In this document: one piece after another, positions 42,270 to 52,069 of the stretch
How positions within the stretch are numbered: position 1 is the stretch's first letter
Layout of the letters: each line of letters opens with the position of its first letter
DNA from: Draconibacterium mangrovi_A
GTDB lineage: Bacteria; Bacteroidota; Bacteroidia; Bacteroidales; Prolixibacteraceae
Assembly: GCF_037646455.1 (NCBI RefSeq)
Contig: NZ_JBBIXN010000004.1
Span: 124,001-188,000, forward strand
Direction of reading: 5' to 3'
DNA: 64,000 nucleotides
Translations under genes and position numbers: made by a program
The notes under the pieces: generated by a model
The model's database searches: none
Told to the model about the DNA's origin: nothing
The model's input: only the letters and a program-made list of their open reading frames with translations

Positions 42270-44042
42270 TTATTGGTGCTTGGCTTCAACAAGTGTTTTT
42301 TCTTCTATAATATTCTGCAATTCCTGTTCAAAATTTTTAAACTGTTCCGATTTAAATTCGGAGTAATTCATTTGTTTCAATACGTTTATAATCTGCTTGA
42401 AATACGGATTCACTTCCTCGAAATGCTCAAAATTGAATTTGGTGTTGTTTATATCGAGTACTTTGTTGAGCATGTATTGCTGACGTTTGATCGGTGTTGA
42501 AGCATCAACCTTGTCATAGGCATCCTGTTGCAGAATAACAAAATCGATGACTTCTGATTTCCAAAATGTTTCGTGATACTCAATAGGAACTCCATCGTCA
42601 CCCAGAATATTGATTTGCTCGTTAGCTTCGCGTCCACGAATAAGAATATTACGGGCCAATAAGATCTTATCCACCCAATCGGGTGTTATTACTTTTGACA
42701 CATATTCAATGTACTCCGGATATTCGAGGTATTTTGAGTAGCTGTCGACAGAATCTATGGCAGGGTAACGTTTACTGTCGGCACGGTTTTGTGACAAGGC
42801 ATAAAAACACCGTGCAGCCTTTTTCGTGGCTTCAGTAACGGGCTCTTTTAAATTGCCGCCGGCCGGCGAAACTGTTCCGATGAAAGTTACGGATCCTGTC
42901 TCTCCATTATTCAGGTAAACAAATCCCGCGCGTGAATAAAAGTTGGAGATGATTGCCGGCAAGTCCATCGGGTAGGCATCAGGGCCGGGGAGTTCTTCCA
43001 TCCTGTTCGACATTTCGCGGAGAGCCTGAGCCCAGCGTGATGTTGAATCGGCCAGCAGAAGTACTTTTAAACCCATCGAACGATAATATTCAGCAATTGT
43101 CATGGCGGTGTACACCGAGGCCTCGCGAGCTGCCACGGGCATGTTTGATGTGTTGGCAACAATGGTTGTACGCTCCATTAGCTTTCGGCCTGTTCTGGGA
43201 TCTTCCAACTTAGGGAATTCGGCAAAAATTTCTACCACCTCGTTAGCACGCTCACCACAAGCGGCAATAACGATTAAATCGGCATCGGCTTGTTTCGACA
43301 GAGCATGTTGTAAAACGGTTTTCCCTGTACCAAAGGGCCCGGGTATAAAACCTGTTCCGCCTTCAACAATAGGAGTGAGGCTGTCGATTACACGAATTCC
43401 GGTTTCAAGAAATTTTGACGGACGAGGTTTACTTTTATATGTTTTTATTGGAATTTTGACCGGCCATTTTTGCAGCATCGAAACCCGGTGTTCGTTGCCA
43501 CGATCGTCTTCCAGTACGGCAATCGTATCGTTAATTTTATAATCCCCGGCAGCAACGATTTTCTTTACTATAAAATCACCTTTGAAAGTGAACGGAACCA
43601 TTATTTTATGACTAATCCAGTTCTCGGTCACATCTCCCAGCCAGGATCCGGCCTTTACCTTTGCATTTGCTTTCATAAAAGGTTTGAAGGTCCATTCCTT
43701 ATCTGTTTCGAGCGGGTGTGTGTAATCGCCTTTTTGTAGAAAATTACCGGTCATCTTATCCAGATCGTGCTGCAGTCCATCAAAATTTTTCGATAGAATT
43801 CCGGGACCAAGTGTTGCTTCAAGCATATGACCGGTAAACTCAACGAGGGTTCCGGTCTTTAATCCGCGCGTGCTTTCAAAAACCTGTATGTAGGCAGTGT
43901 TGGAACCGATGCGAATGACCTCTGCCATTAATTTAACAGCCTTGTGATTGATGTAGCAGATCTCGTTTTGCGAAATCGGACCATCCACTTTAACCATAAC
44001 GAGGTTCGAGATTATACCGGTAATTGTTCCCGTTGTAGCCAT
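42270..44042 (-). CDS. ntpA: V-type ATP synthase subunit A
   Basis: The 590-residue catalytic subunit has Walker A GPFGTGKT (235-242), the bulge region about residues 100-190 that distinguishes V/A-type A subunits, and the catalytic segment GERANEVVEIF. LADSTSRWAQALREMSNRME is the subunit signature. It lies 6 bp downstream of the DUF2764 gene. Confidence 0.96.
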   Translation of the reverse strand: MATTGTITGIISNLVMVKVDGPISQNEICYINHKAVKLMAEVIRIGSNTAYIQVFESTRGLKTGTLVEFTGHMLEATLGPGILSKNFDGLQHDLDKMTGNFLQKGDYTHPLETDKEWTFKPFMKANAKVKAGSWLGDVTENWISHKIMVPFTFKGDFIVKKIVAAGDYKINDTIAVLEDDRGNEHRVSMLQKWPVKIPIKTYKSKPRPSKFLETGIRVIDSLTPIVEGGTGFIPGPFGTGKTVLQHALSKQADADLIVIAACGERANEVVEIFAEFPKLEDPRTGRKLMERTTIVANTSNMPVAAREASVYTAMTIAEYYRSMGLKVLLLADSTSRWAQALREMSNRMEELPGPDAYPMDLPAIISNFYSRAGFVYLNNGETGSVTFIGTVSPAGGNLKEPVTEATKKAARCFYALSQNRADSKRYPAIDSVDSYSKYLEYPEYIEYVSKVITPDWVDKILLARNILIRGREANEQINILGDDGVPIEYHETFWKSEVIDFVILQQDAYDKVDASTPIKRQQYMLNKVLDINNTKFNFEHFEEVNPYFKQIINVLKQMNYSEFKSEQFKNFEQELQNIIEEKTLVEAKHQ

Positions 44043-44048
44043 ACTGTA

Positions 44049-44903
44049 TTATTTTATCAAATTGAATTCCTCCGGGAATTCATAGTTTTTGGTAAATTCT
44101 TCAATTAATTTATTCAGAAGCTCCTTACCAGTGTCTTTATCCAACTTCATCCATCGTTCTATCAGCAATAGTTTTATAGTATAAGCGAGTATTTTTTCTA
44201 TCGTAAAAAAGTGAAAAAATGTATGCTCGTCGAGGTAAAGCCACTTGAGTTTATCAATTGCTTTTTCTTTTTCAAGGCGTTCAAGTTCCGAATCGGCTAT
44301 TTTGAGTACCTCATCGTAATAAGGTAGCAGTTCCTCAAAATAGTTGGGTTTTAGTTTGTTCTCTATTAAAAGCGTATACACCGCATTTGCTCCATTAACC
44401 TTAAGTAGTTGTTCTCCCAGATTGTAGTTGTATAACTTGCAGTTGAAAGCTGTAATCACATTTTTTAGGTTGATCTCGAAACGGAACCACTGTTGAAGAA
44501 ATGTGTTTGAGCAGTTTAGGGCATGCTCATAGAACAGGATGCTTAAACCATTTTCAGCTTCCATATCCTCAGGTTTTGGGTCGCTGTTTTTTATTTGGTT
44601 CATAAAAATGAACATGTATTGTGGCAATCGCATTTCTTCGTTATCGGGCGAGAGTTGCGATTCAATTTCCTGTTTACTGTAAATGCCGGGATAGAAATAA
44701 GGTTTGTTCTGTTTGAGTAAAATATTGAGGAGGTTTAGATTGTCGAAGGGTAAAAAGAGGTATTCAATCAGCTTGTAGTCTGATGAATGAAGTTGTTGCC
44801 GAAGTTCCTCCAAGAATATCCTGCTTTTCACAGGCGCACTGTTCTGGCCGAAGACTAAGTCGGGAAGCCCGGCAACCAAGCAATAATATTCTCCTTTTAG
44901 CAT
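44049..44903 (-). CDS. DUF2764 V-ATPase-associated protein (C-subunit-like)
   Basis: This 284-residue protein is in the place usually occupied by subunit C, the connector of the central shaft to the K ring. It is predicted helical throughout, begins MLKGEYYCLVAGLPDLVFG, and has the DUF2764 pattern. The family is found in Bacteroidota and related V-ATPase operons. A C-like function is inferred from operon position. Confidence 0.85.
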   Translation of the reverse strand: MLKGEYYCLVAGLPDLVFGQNSAPVKSRIFLEELRQQLHSSDYKLIEYLFLPFDNLNLLNILLKQNKPYFYPGIYSKQEIESQLSPDNEEMRLPQYMFIFMNQIKNSDPKPEDMEAENGLSILFYEHALNCSNTFLQQWFRFEINLKNVITAFNCKLYNYNLGEQLLKVNGANAVYTLLIENKLKPNYFEELLPYYDEVLKIADSELERLEKEKAIDKLKWLYLDEHTFFHFFTIEKILAYTIKLLLIERWMKLDKDTGKELLNKLIEEFTKNYEFPEEFNLIK

Positions 44904-44994
44904 AACCGAAACTTAAAGAAATTCAACAATCATTCAGCCCGGTGGAACTAACGCCTGGTCTATCACAATGTCTATGGTGTCTCTCTATATGTGC

Positions 44995-45621
44995 CTAGTC
45001 TTTTTCAGCGGCATCAAACAGTAATTTTTTTGTTTCGTTTTTTAAGTATTGTATAAAATAATTTGTAAAGTCTTGTGCGGTAAAGTTGATGAGATAACTG
45101 CCTTCTTTTGGCCCAATCCTGAAACCGGATTCCAGTGCCGGATCCACTCTAATATCAATGCCATTGTTCATGGCTTCCGTGGCTTTCGATTGTAAAAAAT
45201 CATTTATTTTTTTTTGATCATCGGGAGGAAGCAATAAAGTCAGATCCATTTTTTCCTGATTTTCAGGTTCCCATTTCTCTATTATTTTTAGAATGATCTG
45301 TTTGATAAAATCGTCATCTTTAAAAGCTTCGTTTACCGGTTTGTCTAACTGGGCAGTGCTGATAAGATTTGTGATCTGCTGTTTAAGGTGGCTAACAAAC
45401 TGTTGAGCAGCCAATTTTAATTCAGCTTGGCCGCGTTTTCTTTCTTCCAAAGCCTTGTTCTGTGCATTGAGTATGATTTTTTCCTCCGTTTGTTTTGCCG
45501 TACGAATTATGGCTTCAGCTTTTTCTTTGGCCTCAGAAATCAGTTGTTCTGCATCGCCTTTGGCTTTTGTGATGCCTTCGTTATAGATTTTTTGCGTAAT
45601 TTCTTCGATTCGGTCAGTCAT
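44995..45621 (-). CDS. ntpE: V-type ATP synthase subunit E
   Basis: This 208-residue peripheral stalk subunit has a long N-terminal coiled coil (about 1-100, rich in A, K and E), and a globular C-terminal domain (about 110-208) that caps the A/B head. The residue pattern GFRIGPKEGSYLINFTAQDF is typical. A 91-bp gap to the next gene has no readable gene. Confidence 0.9.
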   Translation of the reverse strand: MTDRIEEITQKIYNEGITKAKGDAEQLISEAKEKAEAIIRTAKQTEEKIILNAQNKALEERKRGQAELKLAAQQFVSHLKQQITNLISTAQLDKPVNEAFKDDDFIKQIILKIIEKWEPENQEKMDLTLLLPPDDQKKINDFLQSKATEAMNNGIDIRVDPALESGFRIGPKEGSYLINFTAQDFTNYFIQYLKNETKKLLFDAAEKD

Positions 45622-45641
45622 CGCTTCTGGCTTAACAGGTT

Positions 45642-46511
45642 TTATATTGTGTTAAAATCATAGTCTTCTGTGACTCCACCAACGGTAAAAACCGGAATTG
45701 TGCAACCGTGTATAATTTCAGAAACAAATTTTCCTATTTTCTTTCCGGTAAATCTTGATTCCTGATGCGTTCGAATAATAACCATTCCGGCCTTAAATTC
45801 CTGAATGTAATTTAATATTGCTGTATGCTTTTCCTGGTCGTGAACTTTAAGAATCTTGACATCGCATGCCACACCTCTTTCTTCAAGCATTGTCTTTATT
45901 TTACTGGCATTCTTGTACGCCAGACTCTTGCGTTCTTCAATGTTGATGTTGAGGGCGGAAACAATATGAATATTAGAATTCATCTTTTTGGCAAAAAAAG
46001 TGGCCCAGTAGAGGCGTTTCTTCGTTTGTTGCGAAATGTCAATGGGAACAACAATATTTTTAATTTCTGTAACGGGATAATCTTTGTTGATGGTAAGAAC
46101 CGGACAATACGATTTACTCACACATTTATCAATATCGGTTCGTGAAAGTTGTGAACCGTTCTTGCTTTTACTCTTATCAATCAAATAGAATTCGTAGCCT
46201 CCAAGTTCGGATTCTTCAATCAGTGCATTAATGATATTGCCCCATCCAATTCGCAAAATTATGTTATCCGGAATTTTGGAATCCAGGCAATTTTTAACAA
46301 AATCCGTAAACTTATTCAGCGCTCCCTGATGAAGTATCTGGTTTCTTTTTGATTTTGGATTGTGAAGAAATACCGATCTCGATTTTATGACATCGAGTAG
46401 GAAAATGCGCATACTCAATGCATTGGTAATAAACAAGGCTTGTTTCAAAATGCTTTTACCATCCCTGTTTTGCGGGATGTATGCCAGAATACTGTTCGAT
46501 CTGTATTTCAT
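45642..46511 (-). CDS. Universal stress protein (two UspA domains) leading the V-ATPase operon
   Basis: The 289-residue protein has two UspA-type alpha/beta domains (about 1-135 and 145-289). IVVPIDISQQTKKRLYWATF opens the second domain. No full G-x2-G-x9-G nucleotide loop is clear, which suggests the non-ATP-binding class. It starts the run of genes, 20 bp before subunit E. I chose the ATG at 46511 (MKYRSNSILAYIP). It is the second stress protein in this operon. Confidence 0.83.
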   Translation of the reverse strand: MKYRSNSILAYIPQNRDGKSILKQALFITNALSMRIFLLDVIKSRSVFLHNPKSKRNQILHQGALNKFTDFVKNCLDSKIPDNIILRIGWGNIINALIEESELGGYEFYLIDKSKSKNGSQLSRTDIDKCVSKSYCPVLTINKDYPVTEIKNIVVPIDISQQTKKRLYWATFFAKKMNSNIHIVSALNINIEERKSLAYKNASKIKTMLEERGVACDVKILKVHDQEKHTAILNYIQEFKAGMVIIRTHQESRFTGKKIGKFVSEIIHGCTIPVFTVGGVTEDYDFNTI

Positions 46512-46745
46512 AGCTATGCCAGTTAAAGTTGTATCCCAAAACAATCAGATAATGGTCGCAGTAGTTGTCTTTTGTTTAATTATATACGAAAATTGGGGAA
46601 TTAGTTGCATAGTTTTGAAGGACAACATATAAAATATTGATGTTAACACTAGATTAAATACAGGTCCATGATCAGGATATTTTAAAAATCATTATGCCGA
46701 TAATTTCCTGCTTTTCTGAAACAGGCCGATCATTGGTATACTTCG

Positions 46746-48071
46746 TCACTTTCCGGCAAAAAACCTCGTCCTGAAAAAACGAAAGGGAAAATGAGTACCA
46801 CGATGTTTTTTTGTCACTAAAATGCTGTGGTTAGTCACTTTCTCAGACTGTTTCAATTCTTCCACAAACGGTATTAAATGATCAATATGCACGTGTTCCA
46901 TAATCACGATTTTGTACCACTGGGCATTGCCATTATGCTGGTCGGGTACTAAACCGTATTTATGGGCTAGTTCTTTTGCCACATGCTTGGCACGAATGGT
47001 AACAATGTTCGATCCGGGATGACGGTAGAAATCAACCCTGGCCTCTTTTAGCTGGTTGCAAAGCCAGTTTGAACGGTGATTAAGAATATGTATTTTCTCG
47101 AACCAGTCGTGAGGCCCGTACGTTTGCAGGATCATCCAAACTGCAATGGCGTTTGCCCCTGAACGGCTTCCGATCAAAGTGGCATCGAGTCCGCTAACGT
47201 ATTGGGCTTCGTTGGTAAATACATTGTCGATGAGGCCTTTTCGTGCAATAAAAATACCGGTTCCGAAAGGTGCCTGAACCATTTTATGGGCATCCAGCGT
47301 AACTGAACTCACGTGCGGATTGGCGAAAGTCATGGCTTCGCTGTTGGTGCTGAACGGGTACACAAAACCTCCGAATGCACCATCGACGTGAATCCTGAAC
47401 TCAACTCCGGTGTTTGTCAAAGTTTCAGAATATATATTAATATCATCCACCGATCCGAACATCGTAGTCATCATGTTGGCCACCACAATAAAATACTTTT
47501 TCCCCCTGGCTTTTGCTGACTCAATTTGTTGTTTAACGGTTTCACGGGTTATTTCACGACTGTTGTCGGTTACCGGAACGGTGATTATATCGAGGTTCAA
47601 AACATTCCCGGCTTTGTGCATTGAATAATGCGAATCTTCTGAAAAAAGAATACACATTTCATCGTAGTTTGCTCCAAATTCTTTTTTGAACAGGTTACGA
47701 TAGATCCAGATCGCCTGAATGTTGGCTTCGGTTCCGCCCGATGCCACATAACCATCGTACTTATCGGATTCACAATTTAAAATATCTTCAGCAACAATAC
47801 TGATTAGTTCCTGCTCCAGCTTTTGAGTCCCGGCAAAAAACGGTTCCGATTCGCCCATGGTGTGACAACCGATGTGATTGGGATTAGCAACCATGGTTTT
47901 CAGAAATGGGGCGTTATCGAGGGAATCGGCGTCTTTATTAAATACGTTTCCATCGAGGTGCGAGGCAGGAATACCCAGTATCGAACGTTCGTGGTAATCA
48001 ATGTTATGATTCAGTGCTTCATCCACCCGGTTACGAATTTCACTTCGTGTAAGTTTTTTCCAGTATTGCAT
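46746..48071 (-). CDS. PLP-dependent group II decarboxylase
   Basis: This 441-residue fold-type I enzyme has the PLP lysine in VTLDAHKMVQAPFGTGIF, the aspartate in RIHVDGAFGGF, and GGTEANIQAIW for phosphate binding. It belongs to the glutamate/tyrosine decarboxylase family. The amino-acid substrate is not clear from motifs. The ATG at 48071 (MQYWKKLTRSEI) is chosen over a longer frame that begins at 48146. Confidence 0.88.
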   Translation of the reverse strand: MQYWKKLTRSEIRNRVDEALNHNIDYHERSILGIPASHLDGNVFNKDADSLDNAPFLKTMVANPNHIGCHTMGESEPFFAGTQKLEQELISIVAEDILNCESDKYDGYVASGGTEANIQAIWIYRNLFKKEFGANYDEMCILFSEDSHYSMHKAGNVLNLDIITVPVTDNSREITRETVKQQIESAKARGKKYFIVVANMMTTMFGSVDDINIYSETLTNTGVEFRIHVDGAFGGFVYPFSTNSEAMTFANPHVSSVTLDAHKMVQAPFGTGIFIARKGLIDNVFTNEAQYVSGLDATLIGSRSGANAIAVWMILQTYGPHDWFEKIHILNHRSNWLCNQLKEARVDFYRHPGSNIVTIRAKHVAKELAHKYGLVPDQHNGNAQWYKIVIMEHVHIDHLIPFVEELKQSEKVTNHSILVTKKHRGTHFPFRFFRTRFFAGK

Positions 48072-48197
48072 TTGACCCTTCGTAAAAATTTGCGCAAATG
48101 TAATGTTTCTTGAATAATGAAAAAAGTACCGACCAGATTGATACAAGGGATAAACTTTACTTAAGAATATGGTAATTCTTTGTATCGATGGCAGGAT

Positions 48198-49802
48198 TTA
48201 TTTCGCCTCTTCAAATAGAAGGTTGATCCCGGGATCGAACTTGATAGTTTTAACCTTTTGCTGAACGGGAAATACAAAAGTAGAGCTTCTTTGTTCAACA
48301 TTTATTGTTTGAATTTCCCGGCTGTCATCTTTATAAATCACAGCTACATCAAGCGGAAAAGCGAAATCGAAACCTTCCTGTATTTGTTGCAATTTCAACT
48401 CTACTTTCATATCCGAGTTCTGTTCCCAACTCCAACTTAGAACGGGATGTCCGGCACGGCGCAGCCATTGATCGAAAAAGCTTTGCAGGTCTTTTCCCGA
48501 AACTTCTTCCATAACATTTTTGAAATCGGCAGTCAGCGCGGTTGTATTTCTATATTCAGCATAATAGTTTCGCAGGCCTTTAAAAAAGGTTTCTTCACCA
48601 AGTTGGTGACGGAGCATATGTAAAAACCAACTTGCTTTTTGATAGGAATTTGCATTCAGCAAACGGATGTATTCGGTAACGGTAGTGTCGATTATTGGTG
48701 CCGGGTAACGATGAGCAAAACGGATCACCCGCTCGCGATCTCTCTGCAAACCATTTTTAAACGCATCGCCGCCGTAAAAATGTTGATTGTAAACATGAGT
48801 AAGATAGGTGGCAAAACCTTCGCTAAGCCACACGTGGTGCCAGTTTTGTTCGGTTGCAGAGTTGCCAAACCACTGATGGGCCACTTCATGCGCAAAAAGA
48901 CTTTCCTGACTTCGATCGGAAATGGCCGAATTTTCGCTGTAGAAAATACAACTGGCATTTTCCATTCCGCCATATCGGGTTTTCGACTGCACATGTGCCA
49001 GCTTTTCGTATGAATACGGCCCGATGAGTTCAGAAAAATAACTCAGTGCCTCAGTTGTGTAGCGGTAATTTTCAAGTCCTTTATCACGATTTTCTTTAAA
49101 AACCCAGGCGCTTACAGGAATTCCGTTGAAAGTGGTATCGTTCCCGATTGCAAAGTCGGCGGCTCCAATTACCATCACTTTTGTTGAAATCGGAACGTCT
49201 TCTTTCCAGTGCGTGAATTCAATATTGTCAGTCACCATTTTTCGTTCGGTCAGATACCCGTTACCGACCACTTCATAGTGAGCCGGTGCGTAAACCAGAA
49301 ACTCTACTTTTGCTTTATCCGATGGATGATCAACGCAGGGAAGCCAATGATGCGCACGATCGGGCCAGTTATCGCCAAAAAAAGTGCGGTCGCCGTATCT
49401 GTTCTTGGATATGATCAGTCCATCGGCCGGTGTGCCAAAGTAATTGATTTTAAGCTGAGCCGTGTCACCGGAGCTGATTTGTTTTGGGAATTCAATTTCA
49501 AGTATGGAATTCGTGTGTTTGAATGATATTTCTTCTCCTTCATAAACAATCGAACTGACCTGCATCCCGGTAGAGTTATTTTCAATTTCAACGAGATCGA
49601 GATTGAAACTATAGGCAGGTTTTAAGAATCTTATTGTTATATCAGCGGTGCCTTCAATTTGGTCCGATTCGTCGTGTAAATGAAGTTCAAAACTGTAGTG
49701 AATAACGTCGATGCTTTTGAAACGTTCTAAGTGATTTTGGGCATTGGCAACTGAAAATGCTAATACAAGAACCAGAACAAGGATAAGATTTCTGTAACTC
49801 AT
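48198..49802 (-). CDS. M1 family metallopeptidase
   Basis: This 534-residue secreted aminopeptidase has a signal peptide (about 1-21). It shows the zinc motif HEVAHQWFGN with the downstream glutamate in WLSEGFATYLTH, and the exopeptidase motif YGGMENAS. Length fits a truncated M1 lacking the C-terminal HEAT domain. It probably degrades peptides in the periplasm or at the surface for nutrition. Confidence 0.92.
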   Translation of the reverse strand: MSYRNLILVLVLVLAFSVANAQNHLERFKSIDVIHYSFELHLHDESDQIEGTADITIRFLKPAYSFNLDLVEIENNSTGMQVSSIVYEGEEISFKHTNSILEIEFPKQISSGDTAQLKINYFGTPADGLIISKNRYGDRTFFGDNWPDRAHHWLPCVDHPSDKAKVEFLVYAPAHYEVVGNGYLTERKMVTDNIEFTHWKEDVPISTKVMVIGAADFAIGNDTTFNGIPVSAWVFKENRDKGLENYRYTTEALSYFSELIGPYSYEKLAHVQSKTRYGGMENASCIFYSENSAISDRSQESLFAHEVAHQWFGNSATEQNWHHVWLSEGFATYLTHVYNQHFYGGDAFKNGLQRDRERVIRFAHRYPAPIIDTTVTEYIRLLNANSYQKASWFLHMLRHQLGEETFFKGLRNYYAEYRNTTALTADFKNVMEEVSGKDLQSFFDQWLRRAGHPVLSWSWEQNSDMKVELKLQQIQEGFDFAFPLDVAVIYKDDSREIQTINVEQRSSTFVFPVQQKVKTIKFDPGINLLFEEAK

Positions 49803-49822
49803 AAAACGTTAATCGATATTCT

Positions 49823-50887
49823 TTATTCCATACTTTTTATAAGCGCATAAACTGCAAACGAAGCCAACCAGTGAGCGCCGGCATATTCACCTGAGTCCAT
49901 TTTTACGTAACTGTAATTAAAATGCTGATCACCCAACTCAATCATCTTCCGGTTATGAAGAGTGTGCCCCATTTCGAACAGGCACCAGGCTCGGCTAAAA
50001 TTCAGTCCGTCGAGATGAGCCAGTTTACCGTCACTTCGATCGGTCACTTCGGCAACTTCCATAAATTCTGACGGATCTTTCTCAAAATCAGGGAGAAAGG
50101 TTTTGAGCCACTTACTGAAATCTTCATAATCTAAGACCTTTTGCATAATAGAAGCTTCCTGTAAACAAGGTGAAAGAAAATCAAAACCACCGGGTTCCCA
50201 GGTCAGCGGGCAATCGCAATCTGTGGCATAATATTCCAGCGCTTTTTCTTCGATTTTGGTAGCCAGTTCAGTATTGTATTTTTTAGCCCAGTCGTAAGCA
50301 AACGACATCCCAAAAGCAATGTTACTGTGTTCGCCAATACGGATCGGGTAAACCAGTTTGTCGAGAAATTCGATGAATTTTAAGGACAGCGTGTCAACAA
50401 GAGGAGAAAGATTAGCCTGCAATTCTGCAGCTTCAGAAGCATCCCATTCGCGCAAAGCTTCATCGAGTTTTAACAACCAGGCCCAACCGTAAGTGCGTTC
50501 GTAAGTAGTGTTGTGTTCATCCTGAAAGTATTCGATTTCCTTTAAGATATTTTCTTTTGTGATGTTATTCTGCAGCTTGGCAATGATTTCATCGCGGTAT
50601 TCAAAGTCAGGAAACTGGTTGAGAATCGTTACCAGTGTCCAGTGTCCATGTACCGACGAATGCCAGTCAAAGCACCCGTAAAACGCCGGATGAATTTCAC
50701 GGGGTGGCAACAGGTAACTATCGTCGCCCAGAACACCATTAGGTTTGTTCGGGTATTCCTGGTCGATGCATTCGTAGGCAAAATGATAAAGGTATTCAGC
50801 TTTTTTCAGGTTAAAATCAAGTGCTGATTGTCCGGTACTTACCATTGCAGTTAATATTAATGAAATTAGGATGGCAGCGTTCTTCAT
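49823..50887 (-). CDS. DUF2891 secreted protein
   Basis: The 354-residue protein has a signal peptide (MKNAAILISLILTAMVSTGQ). The body matches DUF2891, an alpha-alpha-barrel-like family of unknown function, with HPAFYGCFDWHSSVHGHW, EHSNIAFGMSFAYDWAK and GGFDFLSPCLQEA. I chose the ATG at 50887. An upstream frame to 50959 would obscure the signal peptide. It lies 20 bp before the M1 gene and may share its transcript. Confidence 0.88.
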   Translation of the reverse strand: MKNAAILISLILTAMVSTGQSALDFNLKKAEYLYHFAYECIDQEYPNKPNGVLGDDSYLLPPREIHPAFYGCFDWHSSVHGHWTLVTILNQFPDFEYRDEIIAKLQNNITKENILKEIEYFQDEHNTTYERTYGWAWLLKLDEALREWDASEAAELQANLSPLVDTLSLKFIEFLDKLVYPIRIGEHSNIAFGMSFAYDWAKKYNTELATKIEEKALEYYATDCDCPLTWEPGGFDFLSPCLQEASIMQKVLDYEDFSKWLKTFLPDFEKDPSEFMEVAEVTDRSDGKLAHLDGLNFSRAWCLFEMGHTLHNRKMIELGDQHFNYSYVKMDSGEYAGAHWLASFAVYALIKSME

Positions 50888-50939
50888 GGAAAATACGTTT
50901 ATAGTCCATGAAAATAGGATTAATTCAGCAACCGTGAAA

Positions 50940-51533
50940 TCATTTCCTGTATTTATCATTCAGGCCAATATTCTGCTGAATGAGCGGAATGACTTTTTGC
51001 AGGCGCGATAAGCGTGTTTTTTCCTGTTTGGCATGTGAAATATAATCGGCGAATTCGCGCTGTTTCCCTTTAGTGAAAGACTGAAAATTGGATTTAAGAA
51101 TTGGATCTTCTTCGAATGCTTCGGTAAGTTCATCAGGAATAACAAGCGGTTTGTTCCGGTCGGCTTTAATTTCCTTGTTTTGCTTCTGGTTCTCAATGGC
51201 TTCGTGTACGTACTCGAGCAAAAGTTCGGGATCGATTTCATCGGGCGATTGAAACCGCCATTGGCGCAAAGCCTTTGTTCTGCCTTCCAATGATCTGATC
51301 AACACTTTTTTGCGGTCTGTTAATAAAGCTCCCTGGTAAAACCAAAGTCCCGAGTATGATTTAAATGCACCGATCCCGACCACATTTTTTCCGTTAATGG
51401 TATAAACAGGACCGCCCCATTTTACGGTTTCGGTAAGTTCAGTAGTCAGCAAAAGATCGCGTAAAACCATCAGGATTTCGCGACCTCTGTCCGCGTTCAA
51501 AATGTATTCGTCAACCGTTTTAAAACTCTGCAT
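50940..51533 (-). CDS. DUF1801/YdeI-like protein
   Basis: This 197-residue protein has an N-terminal DUF1801 domain (about 15-110, VKWGGPVYTINGKNVVGIG) and a C-terminal YdeI/OmdA-like segment (about 125-190) with SFTKGKQREFADYISHAKQ. Members are widespread and of unclear function; YdeI has been linked to antimicrobial peptide resistance. It shares one base with the next DUF4199 gene, so the two are coupled. Confidence 0.85.
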   Translation of the reverse strand: MQSFKTVDEYILNADRGREILMVLRDLLLTTELTETVKWGGPVYTINGKNVVGIGAFKSYSGLWFYQGALLTDRKKVLIRSLEGRTKALRQWRFQSPDEIDPELLLEYVHEAIENQKQNKEIKADRNKPLVIPDELTEAFEEDPILKSNFQSFTKGKQREFADYISHAKQEKTRLSRLQKVIPLIQQNIGLNDKYRK

Positions 51534-52009
51534 TATTTCTTTCTTGTGAATAAGGCAACGACGGCTGAAGTAATTAAACCAACAATCGGTGCAAACAAGA
51601 CACTTTGAATCATATAGCTTTCCAGGTTGAACTCGGCTTCAGCAGCTTCCTGCGATAATATTCCGGTAGAAACCGAATAGTCAATCATTTCTTCAAAATA
51701 ATCGGGACTGATAACCGTCACTGTCAGGTACTGCGATAAAGGGGTGAGGAGGGTGATTCCGAGTGTAATGATCAGTCCTGAGATGAATCCCTGGATCCAG
51801 TTCATTTTGCCGTCATAATCTCTTTTTCGTTTGTCGAGCAATGCGAAAACATAAACCGCTACGGCTACAAGAGCAAAGAAATTTGTTACAACGGCATGGT
51901 ATTCAATGTTTTTGTCGTGCAGGCCTGAAACGCGTTCGAGTAACATCCAAAGTAATTGAACGACAACAAAAAGGATGGCCCACTTAATTTCTACAGCAAT
52001 TTTTTTCAT
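51533..52009 (-). CDS. DUF4199 membrane protein (second copy)
   Basis: This 158-residue protein has four membrane helices and a periplasmic loop between the third and fourth (SPDYFEEMIDYSVSTG), the DUF4199 pattern. Its similarity to the copy at 30972-31499 is at the level of topology and the loop, not close. It is translationally linked to the YdeI-like gene. Confidence 0.83.
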   Translation of the reverse strand: MKKIAVEIKWAILFVVVQLLWMLLERVSGLHDKNIEYHAVVTNFFALVAVAVYVFALLDKRKRDYDGKMNWIQGFISGLIITLGITLLTPLSQYLTVTVISPDYFEEMIDYSVSTGILSQEAAEAEFNLESYMIQSVLFAPIVGLITSAVVALFTRKK

Positions 52010-52069
52010 AGGTTCAAAATTTAGTTCACTTGTTACTATAAAGTATTTTTAGTTTGAATTTGTTCAAGC

